Shown in pieces: positions 19,883 to 30,800 of a stretch of 64,000 bases of DNA. The stretch spans positions 1-64,000 of the forward strand of contig CAJYHL010000033.1 of assembly GCA_913774625.1 (NCBI GenBank). Direction: 5' to 3'. The stretch is from an uncultured Acidovorax sp. Lineage in GTDB: Bacteria; Pseudomonadota; Gammaproteobacteria; Burkholderiales; Burkholderiaceae_C. The notes beneath the pieces are model-generated. The model did not search any database. It saw nothing but the letters and a program-made list of their open reading frames with translations, and was not told the DNA's origin. The position numbers and the translations under genes were made by a program. Each line of letters begins with the position of its first letter. The first letter of the stretch is position 1.

Positions 19883-19994
19883 GAGCGGCTAACACAACCC
19901 AGCGAAGCGGTTCTAGCTAGGCGCTGCATCGAAGGCAGTACGGGTAGTACGACGAGATGCGGCAACGACGCCAGAAGGGTTGTATTAGCCGCTC
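19883..19994. mobile_element. Short inverted-repeat element (MITE-like, IS5-type ends)
   Basis: GAGCGGCTAACACAACCC (19883-19900) and its reverse complement with one mismatch (19977-19994) bound a 112-bp segment that encodes nothing. The ends resemble those I recall for IS5-family elements of betaproteobacteria. No target-site duplication is evident. The right end abuts the stop codon of the TetR gene exactly, so the element supplies its 3' untranslated region. It lies at the left boundary of the polysaccharide locus. Confidence 0.7.
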
Positions 19995-20666
19995 TCAGGC
20001 CGGTACGGCAGGCTCTTCCTCGCTGGCTTCCACCAGCCTGTCCAGCTGCTGGCGCTGGCCGCTCCCGAGGTGGGGCGACAGCAGGCTCAGCAGCTGCCGC
20101 GCTCCTCGCTCGATCGACGGCGATTCGCTCTCGGACTCCAGCGCATGGCGCGGATCGCTCACGTATTCGAAGCTGAACCAGTAGGTCAGCACCAGCACCA
20201 GGCTGGTGGCCAGGCGCGGCACCTCGGCTTCGCCCAGGCGCAGCACGCCGCCCTGCCGCATGCCCTCCAGCATGTGCGACATCGCCCCTACCTTGCGGGC
20301 CAGCAGGCTCTGGATATGGACTTCCAGCTGCCGGTTGCGCGACATCAGGTCGTTCAGGTCGCGATAGAGGAAGCGGTACTGCCAGACCAGTTCCAGCAGG
20401 GAACGCAGCAGCGCCCAGGCTTCCTCCAGCGAGCGGATGCGTTCGCTGGATGCAAGCCGCTCCTGCAGCGCAGCTTCGTAGCGGGCGAACAGCGCGTTGA
20501 TCAGCGCTTCCTTGGCGGGATAGTGGTAGTAGAGATTGCCGGGGCTGATGCGCATTTCCGCAGAAATGGCCGTGGTCGACACATTGGGTTCGCCAAACCG
20601 ATTGAACAGCTCCTGCGAGGTTTCCAGGATGCGTTCGGCCGTGCGGCGCGGCATTTTCTTGGTCAT
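19995..20666 (-). CDS. TetR-family transcriptional regulator
   Basis: The 223-residue protein has an N-terminal TetR helix-turn-helix (about 5-52; [26 protein letters not shown]) and an all-helical ligand domain with a Trp/Tyr-rich core ([27 protein letters not shown]). The ligand is unknown. The start ATG at 20666 places the helix-turn-helix at the usual distance; the longer frame upstream is AT-rich and non-coding in character. It is divergent from rfbB, with about 210 bases between, so it could regulate itself or the rhamnose genes. Confidence 0.87.
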   Translation of the reverse strand: MTKKMPRRTAERILETSQELFNRFGEPNVSTTAISAEMRISPGNLYYHYPAKEALINALFARYEAALQERLASSERIRSLEEAWALLRSLLELVWQYRFLYRDLNDLMSRNRQLEVHIQSLLARKVGAMSHMLEGMRQGGVLRLGEAEVPRLATSLVLVLTYWFSFEYVSDPRHALESESESPSIERGARQLLSLLSPHLGSGQRQQLDRLVEASEEEPAVPA

Positions 20667-20877
20667 GGCGGCCTTCCCTGTCTCTGCGGGTTTCTTGTTG
20701 CGAACCACTGTAAACCAGCGCTGTATTTTCGGCACGCTGCACTGCACTATGAGTTTGAGTTGTGCCATTTGGCTTAGCGCGGCTCACGCACCAAGTTACG
20801 GATTCATGTCAGTCCAACGCGATAATCCACTGGATGCTCATGGCAGTTCCGAAAAACACATAGACACATATCAAACA

Positions 20878-21951
20878 ATGATTCTCGTCACAGGCGGTGC
20901 AGGCTTCATCGGTGCCAATTTCGTCCTCGACTGGCTGGCGGGTTCCCAGGAACCCGTCGTCAACCTCGACAAGCTCACCTATGCAGGCAACCTGCAGACC
21001 CTGGCCTCGCTGCAGTCGGACGGGCGCCATCATTTCGTTCAGGGCGACATCGGCGACGCCGAACTGGTCGCGCGGCTGCTGGCCGAGCATCGTCCGCGCG
21101 CCATCGTCAACTTCGCGGCCGAATCGCATGTCGATCGTTCGATCCACGGGCCTGAAGATTTCGTGCAGACCAACGTCGTCGGCACCTTCCGCCTGCTGGA
21201 GGCCGCACGGCATTACTGGCAGGCCTTGCCGGCGGGCGAGAAGGACGCCTTCCGCTTCCTGCACGTGTCCACCGACGAGGTCTATGGCACCCTGTCCGCA
21301 GACGCTCCGGCCTTCACGGAAAGCCATGCCTACGAGCCCAACAGCCCGTATTCGGCCAGCAAGGCTGCCAGCGACCATCTGGTGCGAGCCTGGCACCACA
21401 CCTACGGCCTGCCGGTGCTCACCACCAACTGCAGCAACAACTACGGTCCGTTCCATTTCCCTGAAAAGCTCATCCCGCTGATGATCGTCAACGCACTGGC
21501 TGGCAAGAACCTGCCCGTCTATGGCGACGGCATGCAGATCCGCGACTGGCTCTACGTCAAGGACCACTGCAGCGCCATCCGCCGCGTGCTGGAGGTGGGA
21601 CGGCTGGGCGAGACCTACAACGTGGGTGGCTGGAACGAGAAGCCCAACATCGAGATCGTGCAGACCATCTGCGCACTGCTCGACGAACTGCGTCCGCGCG
21701 CTGATGGCCGGTCGTACCAGGAGCAGATCACCTATGTGACCGACCGCCCCGGCCACGACCGCCGCTACGCCATCGATGCCCGCAAGCTCGAACGCGAACT
21801 CGGCTGGAAGCCCGCCGAAACCTTCGACACGGGTATCCGCAAGACGGTGGAGTGGTATCTCGCCAACCAGGAATGGGTTTCCAACGTGCAAAGCGGCGGC
21901 TACCGCGACTGGGTGGCCAAGCAGTACGGCAATCAGGCGGTGCAGGCATGA
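20878..21951 (+). CDS. rfbB: dTDP-glucose 4,6-dehydratase
   Basis: RfbB converts dTDP-glucose to dTDP-4-keto-6-deoxyglucose, the second step to dTDP-L-rhamnose. The 357-residue extended SDR protein has the NAD loop GGAGFIG (6-12), catalytic Thr132-Asp133-Glu134 (STDEVYG) and Tyr158/Lys162 (YSASK). It starts the rfbBDAC operon; the next gene overlaps by four bases. GC content is normal for this genome, unlike the downstream glycosyltransferase genes. Confidence 0.97.
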   Translation: MILVTGGAGFIGANFVLDWLAGSQEPVVNLDKLTYAGNLQTLASLQSDGRHHFVQGDIGDAELVARLLAEHRPRAIVNFAAESHVDRSIHGPEDFVQTNVVGTFRLLEAARHYWQALPAGEKDAFRFLHVSTDEVYGTLSADAPAFTESHAYEPNSPYSASKAASDHLVRAWHHTYGLPVLTTNCSNNYGPFHFPEKLIPLMIVNALAGKNLPVYGDGMQIRDWLYVKDHCSAIRRVLEVGRLGETYNVGGWNEKPNIEIVQTICALLDELRPRADGRSYQEQITYVTDRPGHDRRYAIDARKLERELGWKPAETFDTGIRKTVEWYLANQEWVSNVQSGGYRDWVAKQYGNQAVQA

Positions 21952-22838
21952 AGCTGCTGCTGCTGGGCAAGGGCGGCCAGGTCGGCTGGGAGCTGCAGCG
22001 CAGCCTGGCGCCGCTGGGCGAACTGGTCGCGCTCGACTTCGACAGCACCGACTATCCCGCCGACTTCAGCCAGCCCGATCAGGTGGCCGACACCGTGCGG
22101 CGCGTGCGTCCCGATGTCATCGTCAACGCCGCCGCGCATACGGCCGTGGACAAGGCCGAAGGCGAAGCCGATCTGGCGCGCAAGCTCAACGCCACCACGC
22201 CCGGCGCCGTGGCGCAGGCGGCCGAAGAGCTCGGCGCCCTGATGGTGCATTACTCCACCGACTACGTCTTCGACGGCAGCGGCAGCACGCCCTGGCGCGA
22301 AACCGATGCCACCGGGCCGCTGAGCGTCTATGGGCAGACCAAGCTCGAAGGCGAGCAACTCGTCGCCCGGCACTGCAGCCGTCATCTGATCTTTCGTACC
22401 AGCTGGGTCTATGCCGCACGCGGCGGCAACTTCGCCAAGACCATGCTGCGCCTGGCCAAGGAGCGCGAGCAACTCACCGTGATCGACGACCAGTTCGGCG
22501 CGCCCACCGGTGCGGAGCTGCTGGCCGACATCACGGCACATGCCATCCGCGCCACGCTTCAGGAACCGGCCAAGGCGGGCCTCTACCATGCCATCGCCGC
22601 AGGCGAGACCAGTTGGCACGGCTATGCCCGCTACGTGCTGGAGCAGGCCCAGCAAGCCGGCGTCGTGCTCAAGGCCGGGCCCGACGCCGTCAAGGCCGTG
22701 CCGACCAGCGCTTTCCCCACACCGGCCCGGCGGCCTCACAACTCCCGGCTCGACACGTCCAAGCTGCAGGCGACCTTCGGCTTGCGCCTGCCCCCCTGGC
22801 ATGACGGCGTCGCGCGCATGCTGAGAGAGATCCTTTAG
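21948..22838 (+). CDS. rfbD: dTDP-4-dehydrorhamnose reductase
   Basis: RfbD reduces dTDP-4-keto-L-rhamnose to dTDP-L-rhamnose. The 296-residue protein has GKGGQVG at 7-13 for NADPH binding, the STDYVFDG segment and Tyr128/Lys132 (YGQTK). ATG overlaps the rfbB stop. Order B-D-A-C is common in beta- and gammaproteobacteria. Confidence 0.96.
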   Translation: MKLLLLGKGGQVGWELQRSLAPLGELVALDFDSTDYPADFSQPDQVADTVRRVRPDVIVNAAAHTAVDKAEGEADLARKLNATTPGAVAQAAEELGALMVHYSTDYVFDGSGSTPWRETDATGPLSVYGQTKLEGEQLVARHCSRHLIFRTSWVYAARGGNFAKTMLRLAKEREQLTVIDDQFGAPTGAELLADITAHAIRATLQEPAKAGLYHAIAAGETSWHGYARYVLEQAQQAGVVLKAGPDAVKAVPTSAFPTPARRPHNSRLDTSKLQATFGLRLPPWHDGVARMLREIL

Positions 22839-22886
22839 GCCGACAGGCGCCTGGGTCGCCGCACTCCCTGTCAGAGAAGAAAGAAC

Positions 22887-23786
22887 ATGCATTCGATGAA
22901 CAAGCAACGCAAGGGCATCATCCTTGCCGGGGGCTCCGGCACGCGCCTGCACCCTGCCACCCTCGCGATCAGCAAGCAATTGCTGCCGGTCTACGACAAG
23001 CCCATGATCTATTACCCGCTCAGCACGCTGATGCTGGGCGGCATGCGCGACATCCTCGTCATCAGCACGCCACAGGACACGCCGCGCTTCCAGCAACTGC
23101 TGGGCGATGGCAGCCAGTGGGGCCTGAATCTGCAGTACGCGGTGCAGCCCAGCCCTGATGGGCTGGCGCAGGCCTTCATCATCGGCGAGCAGTTCCTGAA
23201 CGGAGCACCCAGCGCACTGGTACTGGGCGACAACATTTTTTACGGCCACGACCTGCAGCAGCAACTGATGGCCGCAGGCGAGCAGCCCGATGGCGCCACC
23301 GTCTTCGCCTATCACGTCAACGACCCGGAGCGCTATGGCGTGGTCGCGTTCGACCCGACCGGTCGTGCGGTGAGCATCGAAGAAAAGCCCGCCCAGCCCA
23401 AGAGCAACTATGCCGTTACCGGCATGTACTTCTACGACTCGCAGGTCGTGGACATCGCCAAGGCCGTCAGGCCCAGCGCCCGGGGCGAGCTGGAAATCAC
23501 GGCCGTGAACCAAGCCTATCTGGATCAGGGCAGTCTCAACGTGCAGATCATGAAGCGCGGCTACGCGTGGCTGGACACCGGCACGCATGAAAGCCTGCTG
23601 GAAGCCGGCCAATTCATCGCCACGCTGGAACAACGCCAGGGCCTGAAGATCGCGTGCCCCGAAGAGATCGCTTGGCGTGCAGGCTTCATCGACGCTGCAC
23701 AGGTCGAGAAGCTGGCCGAGCCCCTCAAGAAAAATGGCTATGGCCAATACCTGATGCGCCTGCTGCGCGAGGAGTACCACGGATGA
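22887..23786 (+). CDS. rfbA: Glucose-1-phosphate thymidylyltransferase
   Basis: RfbA makes dTDP-glucose from dTTP and glucose-1-phosphate, and is the feedback-controlled first step. The 299-residue protein has the nucleotidyltransferase signature [11 protein letters not shown] (13-23) with [20 protein letters not shown], the metal-site segment VLGDNIFYG and the C-terminal [21 protein letters not shown] precedes the ATG; a second ATG three codons later is also possible. It overlaps rfbC by four bases. Confidence 0.97.
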   Translation: MHSMNKQRKGIILAGGSGTRLHPATLAISKQLLPVYDKPMIYYPLSTLMLGGMRDILVISTPQDTPRFQQLLGDGSQWGLNLQYAVQPSPDGLAQAFIIGEQFLNGAPSALVLGDNIFYGHDLQQQLMAAGEQPDGATVFAYHVNDPERYGVVAFDPTGRAVSIEEKPAQPKSNYAVTGMYFYDSQVVDIAKAVRPSARGELEITAVNQAYLDQGSLNVQIMKRGYAWLDTGTHESLLEAGQFIATLEQRQGLKIACPEEIAWRAGFIDAAQVEKLAEPLKKNGYGQYLMRLLREEYHG

Positions 23787-24325
23787 AGGTGACGAAGACC
23801 CAACTGGAAGGCGTGCTGATCCTGGAGCCCAAAGTCTTCGGTGACGAGCGCGGCTTCTTCATGGAAAGCTTCAACCAGCGCGTGTTCGACGAAGCGGTGG
23901 GCCAACATGTGGAGTTCGTGCAGGACAACCATTCGCGTTCGACCAAAGGCGTGCTGCGTGGATTGCATTACCAACTCCAGCAGCCGCAGGGCAAGCTGGT
24001 GCGTGTGACGCGTGGAGCCGTGTTCGACGTGGCGGTGGATATCCGCAAGAGCTCGCCGACCTTCGGGCAGTGGGTGGGGGTGGAGCTGACCGAGAGCAAT
24101 CACCGGCAGCTGTGGATTCCGGCCGGCTTTGCGCATGGCTTCGTGGTGACCAGCGATAGCGCAGATTTTCTCTACAAGACTAGCGATTATTACGCTCCAG
24201 GATTTGAGCGTTGCATCATTTGGAATGATGATGATCTCGGAGTCGATTGGCCTAGTGATAACCCTTTTCTGTCTCAGAAAGATCGCGCTGGATCCAGTCT
24301 TCGCAATGCATTGGTTTTTGATTGA
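23783..24325 (+). CDS. rfbC: dTDP-4-dehydrorhamnose 3,5-epimerase, apparently chimeric
   Basis: RfbC epimerises C3 and C5 of dTDP-4-keto-6-deoxyglucose. The 180-residue cupin has the catalytic His62 (RGLHYQ) and the conserved Tyr132 (FLYKTSDYY). The frame is full length. Base composition changes inside the gene: 23941-24000 has 36 G/C of 60, while 24181-24240 has 26 of 60, and the drop continues into the next genes. This marks the left recombination edge of the imported glycan DNA. The protein appears functional, since both halves match the family. Confidence 0.95.
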   Translation: MKVTKTQLEGVLILEPKVFGDERGFFMESFNQRVFDEAVGQHVEFVQDNHSRSTKGVLRGLHYQLQQPQGKLVRVTRGAVFDVAVDIRKSSPTFGQWVGVELTESNHRQLWIPAGFAHGFVVTSDSADFLYKTSDYYAPGFERCIIWNDDDLGVDWPSDNPFLSQKDRAGSSLRNALVFD

Positions 24326-24393
24326 TTCTGATATTTTTGAGTGTTTTGGGATTGATGGTGGTCCGAGGGTGTGTTTTTTGGGGTCGGTGATTA

Positions 24394-26463
24394 ATGATGA
24401 AATCAACCAAAATTTCTATTGTCTTGAATGTTCATAATGAGGGTGTGTTCGTTAGGCGAACGATTGCTTCACTGCGTGATGCTATTTATTTTTCACGTCA
24501 GAAAGGAATTGATTTTGAGTTGATAGTTGTCCTGGATAGGGTGGATGAATTTACCAGGGCGGTTGTTAGGGATATTGACTTTTCATTCGTTCCTTATGTA
24601 ATTGAATCGGTCGATAATGGCTCGCTTGGATTGTCGCGCAATGCAGGTGTTTCGCTTGCGACAGGGGATTATGTTGCCTTGGCGGATGCAGATGATCTTA
24701 TTTCCTTTAATTATTTCTCTTCATGCTTCGATGTGGTTAGGGATATTCCGGATGCTGCGGTATTTCCGGAGTACTTGTATGCATTTGGTGCTCGTCACCA
24801 TGTCACTCAATACCGTGACTCGGATACGTTCTCATACCGAGCGTACTTTGACACTCATCCATTCATATCGCGTATATTCGTGCGGCGCTCAATCCTCTTG
24901 GAGAATAAATTTGTCGAAACGCCACGGCAGAGTGTCTATGCATATGAGGATTGGCATCTGAATGCCACACTCGCAGCTAAAGGTGTCTCCATGTGTGTCG
25001 CTCGTGGGGCTTGGTTGTTTTACAGGCAGCGCCCTAATAGTATTATGGCTACGACAAGTGGTGGTCGAGTTATTCCATATACCCCCTATTTCCATCCTTT
25101 AAATTATCGACAGCGTGCAAAGTGCATTGCCCGCCGTAATTATGGCCGGCGTTTGGACCCCCACTCCCTGCTGGAATCCATGAGCGTGGTTGAGTTATTG
25201 CACGCGGCTAACCAGATTGATCCAGCGATCGATGTCGAACATCTGAGGGTGGCAGGACAATGGAGTCCCCCAGTCGAGAAAACGCCGAACGGCGATGCAT
25301 ATCTGGAAATCTGTGAGATATTGGAAAGGTTCGATTATGACCATGTGGCACTCGTTCCTTTCGTTTCTTTAGGTGGCGGGGAGAAATTTCTTTTTAATGC
25401 TTTAAGCCAGATTCAAAAAAACGAGGGGGGGATGAGCAGGATTCTTATCCTATGTGGCGAGTCGTATGGTAGGCACTCTTTGGGGCAGCTCGAACGCTTT
25501 CGCTGCGATTTCATAGATGTATATGAAATCGCACAGCGGCATGGTGCTGATTTGGATCAACTCGTTCTCAGGTTGCTTCAATCTGTTGCCTCTAGAGCCC
25601 AGTTACATCTTTTGCCCTGCTTGTTTTCCATGAGATTTATTTCTCGGTATGGGCGGTCAACGGACGATCAGGTGGTGAATCTGTACGTCTTCTGTTCGGA
25701 ACGGTTTAATCATCTCGGAAGGTTTTTTGGCTGGGGTGAGGTGTATTCATTTATTTCTGATTTTTGTGAAAAAATAGACAGAATAATATCTGATAACTTT
25801 ACGGAGATTGATCGTATAAAAAGAGTGATCGATCTCCCAAATACTTCCTTGCATGTTTTGTACTCTTGCATTGAGTGCCCTTCGCAAATTTTTCCACCGC
25901 GGCTGAGATCGGAGAGACCGGCTGTTCGCCTCCTTTGGGCTTCGAGGCTGGATGCTCAAAAGCGCCCCGAATTACTCCGGCTGATCGCTCAAAGACTAGT
26001 CGATGAAAAGATGCCTGTGCATATAGATGTTTATGGGTCCTCCGTATTTGGTGGTTTTGATCCGGGGTTCTTTGGCGGTCTGGTAAATGTTTCTTATAAA
26101 GGTCCCTTTGCGGGGTTTTTGGAAATTCCCCTCGAGAGATACGACTTGCTCCTCTATACCGCTAGTTTTGATGGCATACCGAATGTGATTTTGGAGGCGA
26201 TGGCGTCTGGGTTGCCTGTAATGGCGCCGGATGTCGGCGGTATATCGGAGCTAGTAAAGAATGATTCCACTGGGGTTCTAATACCAAATCATCCTAGTGA
26301 TGAAGCGATGGTTTCGGCCTATGTGAAGGAAATTCGGCGAGTTGTTGATGGTGATTTGAATGTTGATGATTTGGCCGAGGGGGCTCGATATTTCATATCT
26401 GGTCGTCATTCGGAAATTAGCTATTCTGCCGCTGTTAGGGAAATTTATTGTTCCTCGCTGTAG
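24394..26463 (+). CDS. Two-domain glycosyltransferase (GT2 then GT4)
   Basis: The 689-residue protein joins an N-terminal GT-A domain of family 2 (about 5-230; ISIVLNVHNEG and the metal motif ADADD at 97-101) to a C-terminal GT-B domain of family 4 (about 320-680; RLLWASRLDAQKRPELL near 510 and VILEAMASGLPVMAPDVGG near 600). Such fusions build polysaccharide repeat units at the inner membrane. It has no membrane helices. The GC content is low and codon use unlike rfbBDA, showing transfer. The start ATG-ATG at 24394/24397 lacks a strong ribosome-binding site. Sugar specificity cannot be told. Confidence 0.85.
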   Translation: MMKSTKISIVLNVHNEGVFVRRTIASLRDAIYFSRQKGIDFELIVVLDRVDEFTRAVVRDIDFSFVPYVIESVDNGSLGLSRNAGVSLATGDYVALADADDLISFNYFSSCFDVVRDIPDAAVFPEYLYAFGARHHVTQYRDSDTFSYRAYFDTHPFISRIFVRRSILLENKFVETPRQSVYAYEDWHLNATLAAKGVSMCVARGAWLFYRQRPNSIMATTSGGRVIPYTPYFHPLNYRQRAKCIARRNYGRRLDPHSLLESMSVVELLHAANQIDPAIDVEHLRVAGQWSPPVEKTPNGDAYLEICEILERFDYDHVALVPFVSLGGGEKFLFNALSQIQKNEGGMSRILILCGESYGRHSLGQLERFRCDFIDVYEIAQRHGADLDQLVLRLLQSVASRAQLHLLPCLFSMRFISRYGRSTDDQVVNLYVFCSERFNHLGRFFGWGEVYSFISDFCEKIDRIISDNFTEIDRIKRVIDLPNTSLHVLYSCIECPSQIFPPRLRSERPAVRLLWASRLDAQKRPELLRLIAQRLVDEKMPVHIDVYGSSVFGGFDPGFFGGLVNVSYKGPFAGFLEIPLERYDLLLYTASFDGIPNVILEAMASGLPVMAPDVGGISELVKNDSTGVLIPNHPSDEAMVSAYVKEIRRVVDGDLNVDDLAEGARYFISGRHSEISYSAAVREIYCSSL

Positions 26464-26519
26464 GGTTGGAGTTGTCCTGCAGATTTTTATGATTTTTTTC
26501 CTGAGGTTCCCTGAAAATA

Positions 26520-27731
26520 ATGACTGAAAGAATTCAATTTGATGCCGAGATGGAATACGAGTCAATGGTTGCGGCAGAGCATATGGCGCGCTATTTATCT
26601 CTTCGAAAGGCATGCAAAGGAAAACGCGTCTTGGACGTGGCCTGCGGAGAGGGCTACGGAAGCTTTCTAATGAAAAATTGGGGCGCCTCGGAGGTGGTTG
26701 GAATAGACCTTTCGGGTCATGCCATTGAGAATGCTTGCAAAAGATTCAGTACTCCCGGTGTAACGTTCCTGGTCGGGGATGCGTGCCGTCTTGACCAAGT
26801 CATCCCAGAGTCTGAAAAATTTGATCTGATCGTCAGTTTTGAAACGTTGGAGCATGTTCCTGATGTCCCGGCACTCTTGCGAGGCCTTAGGACTCGTGTT
26901 GCGCCTGATGGAACAATCGCTATTAGCTGCCCGAATGATCCGGAGATTGCCGCTGATCATCCCAATGAATTTCATCTGAAAACATATTCTTTCGAGGATT
27001 TCAAAAATGCAACGACGGATATTCTCGGTCCTGCCACCCAGTGGCAGATAGGAACGCCAGTTATAGGATTTGGTGTTTGTGACATTTCAGATGATTGGAT
27101 GCGTGAAGAAGAGAGGAACTTCTCGCGAATGTTGGATGGTGCGGATTCTGGCTCGGCTCGATTCCTTCCTGCTCAGTCGAGTCATGCGGTAAATAGCAAA
27201 AACGCTCATTTTTACATGGGTGTTTGGGGCGCTCCATTGCCTCGCTCTATGGCGGTTGCACCTATCTCATACAGGGCGTATGTCGGGCCGTGGGATAACT
27301 GGATGACTGCGCGGGATAAAAATGAGAAATTGATGGAAGAAGTGAAGCTGGTACGAAACCAGATTGCATCGGAGCAGGCTGAGAAGTTGGGATTGATGCG
27401 TGAATTTGATCTGATGCGCGATAAGATTGCATCCGAAACGGCTGCGAAAATTGCATTGACTCAGGAAATCGATTTGGTAAGAAACCAAATTGCATCCGTG
27501 CGGAACGAGAAGATGGATCTGGCTGCTCGCTATGATGAGGTAAATGGGTTGACTAAATTAATTAAGGCGGACCGTGATTTTTTGCAGTCCCAGATTGGTG
27601 CTGTTCGCTCTTCTCGTGCCTATAGATTGATTAAGTATTATTATGGTGTCTATGATCGGCCTTTGGTTGGCCTGTTCTTGCGGCCTTTGAGGAAAGTGGC
27701 GGGGTTGATTTTCCGTAAGTTAAGGCGCTAA
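26520..27731 (+). CDS. SAM-dependent methyltransferase with coiled-coil tail
   Basis: The 403-residue protein has a class I methyltransferase domain (about 12-185): motif I VLDVACGEGYG (38-48), acidic loop VVGIDLS (59-65) and motif IV region FDLIVSFETLEHVPD. After about 265 it becomes a coiled coil made of three 21-residue repeats (277-339). It ends with a basic, aromatic segment (SSRAYRLIKYYYGVYDRP) often seen at membrane-associated glycan enzymes. It may methylate a glycan terminus, with the coiled coil acting as a ruler or docking arm as in chain-length-controlling terminators; this is inference. Low GC, same import as neighbours. Confidence 0.82.
   Translation: MTERIQFDAEMEYESMVAAEHMARYLSLRKACKGKRVLDVACGEGYGSFLMKNWGASEVVGIDLSGHAIENACKRFSTPGVTFLVGDACRLDQVIPESEKFDLIVSFETLEHVPDVPALLRGLRTRVAPDGTIAISCPNDPEIAADHPNEFHLKTYSFEDFKNATTDILGPATQWQIGTPVIGFGVCDISDDWMREEERNFSRMLDGADSGSARFLPAQSSHAVNSKNAHFYMGVWGAPLPRSMAVAPISYRAYVGPWDNWMTARDKNEKLMEEVKLVRNQIASEQAEKLGLMREFDLMRDKIASETAAKIALTQEIDLVRNQIASVRNEKMDLAARYDEVNGLTKLIKADRDFLQSQIGAVRSSRAYRLIKYYYGVYDRPLVGLFLRPLRKVAGLIFRKLRR
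27348..27536 (+). repeat. Three tandem 63-bp coding repeats
   Basis: Residues 277-297, 298-318 and 319-339 of the methyltransferase are 21-residue units of the form L(V/M)R(N/D)(Q/K)IAS...D, each exactly three heptads. The DNA repeats are diverged, so this is not a recent expansion, but unit number could vary between strains. Confidence 0.8.
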
Positions 27732-27883
27732 ATTTTATTTAAATTAAATTGGATTAGGGGTTCAATTATTTTGGGGCGTTGGTGTTGTGAGTTTTTGATT
27801 AACTCGGGCCTATCGCTGGGTAGCTATCGTCATGAATGACGTTGCTAGGGTATTTTTAATTGAGGTTGTTGGGGTGAAATTTG

Positions 27884-30800
27884 ATGGGTAATCCTGGTTT
27901 GAGGGCTTTTTTGAGGCTGGCATATCATCGCTTGCCGTTGCCAATGAATTGGAAATGGCGGATGCGAGCACGTTTTGCACCTGTGTTAAAAGCGCTGCAG
28001 GCTGGTGAGTCAATCCATCACGTGATTCGGATGTTTGCTTGTGCGATGACTACGCTGGAAAAAGAGCAGTCTGGACGGGCAGATTACCTTCAGGAGCGAG
28101 CGATCCAAAAAGCTCTCGCCACTCTCGCCACACATTCCGGACGTTATGGAACGGTAACGCATTGGATTGCCCTGCCATTTTTGGCCACTGGGGGTGCGCA
28201 CAAGGTGGCTGTCAACATAAGCAAAGCCCTGCGGCAGCATTCGCCAGACTGCTCTGTTGTTTTCCTCAGTACAGACCGTAAAGTTCCTGGCACGTCTCCT
28301 GAAATACCTGATTTTGTTGCTGTGCTCGAATTCGATGCTGTTCTGCCGGCTGCTGCGAGCTATGATAAAAAAAAGGAACTTCTGTTGAAGCTCCTGGATA
28401 TATGCAGGCCGGAATGCTTTCACAATATCAATAGTGAAGTTGCCTGGCATCTGCTTAAGGATCAGGGCGCGCGAGTGGCGGAGAAAACCAAGGTGTATGC
28501 CAGCATCTTTGCCTTTCAATATGATTGGCCGTCCGATAGGAAAATTGGCTATGCAGCCTATTATCTTGAGTCCTGCATGCCGTATTTGACCGGCCTGCTT
28601 TCTGATAACCGTCGTTTCTTGCATGATGCAGCCGATGAGTATTCATTTGATGAGGTGACTCGCGAGCGCCTGCATGTGCTGTATCAGCCTTGCCCTGTAA
28701 ATTCTGCGCTCGACAATTTTCACGAAACCGAGCTTGCGACTAGTGAGGGTAGTCGCCGCCTGCGTGTGCTGTGGGCCGGTCGATTAGATGCTGAAAAGCG
28801 GGTGGATCTGCTGCTGGATCTTGTGCGCCGCTGCGATTTCGCAGATTTCTTTATCTTTGGGACGGTCGTGCTTGATGCGGGGGCGTTGCTATCTGATCTG
28901 CCTAATCTGCATTACGAAGGTGCGTATGACGAGCCGGAGCAATGGTTTGCGAGCGGAAAAAAATATGATGCATTCGTTTTTACCTCTCGTTGGGAGGGCA
29001 TGCCGAACACGCTACTGGAAGCGGGAGCCTATCGCCTGCCCGTTGTTGCACCGACAGTGGGCGGTATCGGTGAGTTGGTGACGGAGAGCACTGGTTATCC
29101 CTTGCCAGAGCGTCCCACTGTGGAACACTACCTAGATGCATTGCAAGCAATCTCTCGGTCGCCGCATCAGAGTAGGCTCCGAGCTCAGAATATGTCCGCA
29201 TTGTTGCAGGAGCGGCACAGCTGGAGTCATTTTTCTAAAGCAGTTGGACAAGTGCCTGGTTATTTGGCGGGCTCCAACTTTCTTTCCACTGTGGGTGAAA
29301 AATCTGTGCCGCAGGTTTCGATAATAATTCCTTGCTATAACCAAGGTCGTTATCTTCGCCCCGCCTTGTCTTCCTTTCTTCGTAAAAATAAAAGCTCTCT
29401 CGAAGTCATCATTGTTGATGATGGGAGTACGGATCCTAGCGCATCTAAATATCTTCTGGATGCCGAGTCCTTGGATCCCTCTTCTGTCAAGATAGTGAGA
29501 AAAACCAATGGAGGGTTGTCCAGTGCACGCAATGCGGGATTGGCGGCAGCTACTGGGGAGTTTGTCCAGTTTTTAGATGCGGATGATTTGATTACGCCGG
29601 GGAAAATTGATGCTCAGGTTGCGCACTTGCGTTTGAGGCGAGATGTTGATGTATCCGTGTGTAATTTTCTTTTGGGAGATGATGGTTGTACTGTTTTTAA
29701 TAAGCCAGAAGAGGCGATTGCTGGCTTTGATCTTTCATTGAAGGATTTTCTGTACAGTTGGGAGAGAGGTTTCGCCATACCGATTCACTGTGGTCTTTTC
29801 AGGGCTTCAGTATTGCGAGGTGTTCAGTTCGATACTTCTGCGCGAGCCAAGGAGGACTGGCTTTTTTGGACCGGACTTGCTCTCTCTGGCGCTCGTTTTG
29901 CCTATGTGCCCGGGCATTGGGCCATCTACAGGCAGCATCCACAGAGCATGCGTCGCTCCTATGTCAACATGGGTAGAGCCTGGCTACAGGCTGGGCTAAA
30001 AATAGAGCAGAAACTTGCCGGGAAGGAGCCGTTGTTTTTCGAGTCTGTAGTTTCCTGGTTCGAGCAGTGTTATCGCCGTAGTCCAGATTATCGGCGGGAG
30101 ATAGCGAGGATTCAGGATTCAATAACGGCTTCCAAGGGCGAAATCTTGGCAGGATCTCCGAATGAAGAGGTCCCAGAGAGTGGTGCGGTTGAGCGGCTGG
30201 CGGAAGTTTTTAAAAGTCTCCCATTTATCGATGGGGCGCCTCTTTTTTCCGTCATTGTTCCGGTGTTCAATCATTTCAATTATTTGGAGGAGTGTCTCTC
30301 CTCTATTGCAAGTCAGAAGGGGTGTTCCCCATTTGAGGTGATCTGCGTAGATGATGGTTCCTCGGATACGCGTGTTACCTCTTTGCTTCGGAGTCTGGAT
30401 GGGGTGTCTCCGTTTCTCAAGGTTTTCATTCATGATGAAAACCAGGGGATAGATAAGACGCAGAAAGAGGCAGTATTTATGGCGCAGGGGGAGTTCATCG
30501 CTTTTGTTGATTGCGATGATGCCTTGGATGTAAAGGCGCTGAGCGTAGTGGAGGAGGCTGTTGCCGAAAAACCTTTGGCAGACTACTTCTTTACCGATCG
30601 CGTGGATGTCGGCGCCGATGGGAAGGAAATTCGTGTTGCTCATTATGGAGGGTACGAAAATATTCGCTTTTCCAGTCAATCGAAAATCCGGGATGATTTG
30701 CTGGATGGAATGGTGGCATCCCATCTCAAGGTGGTCCGCAAAAAGGCTTACATGCGATGCTGCGATTATGATGCGAGATATTCTGGGGTCCAGGACTGGG

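Noticed and set aside
27348-27536. CRISPR-like or satellite repeat
   Set aside because: The 63-bp periodicity is protein-coding heptad repeat inside the methyltransferase, with no spacers.
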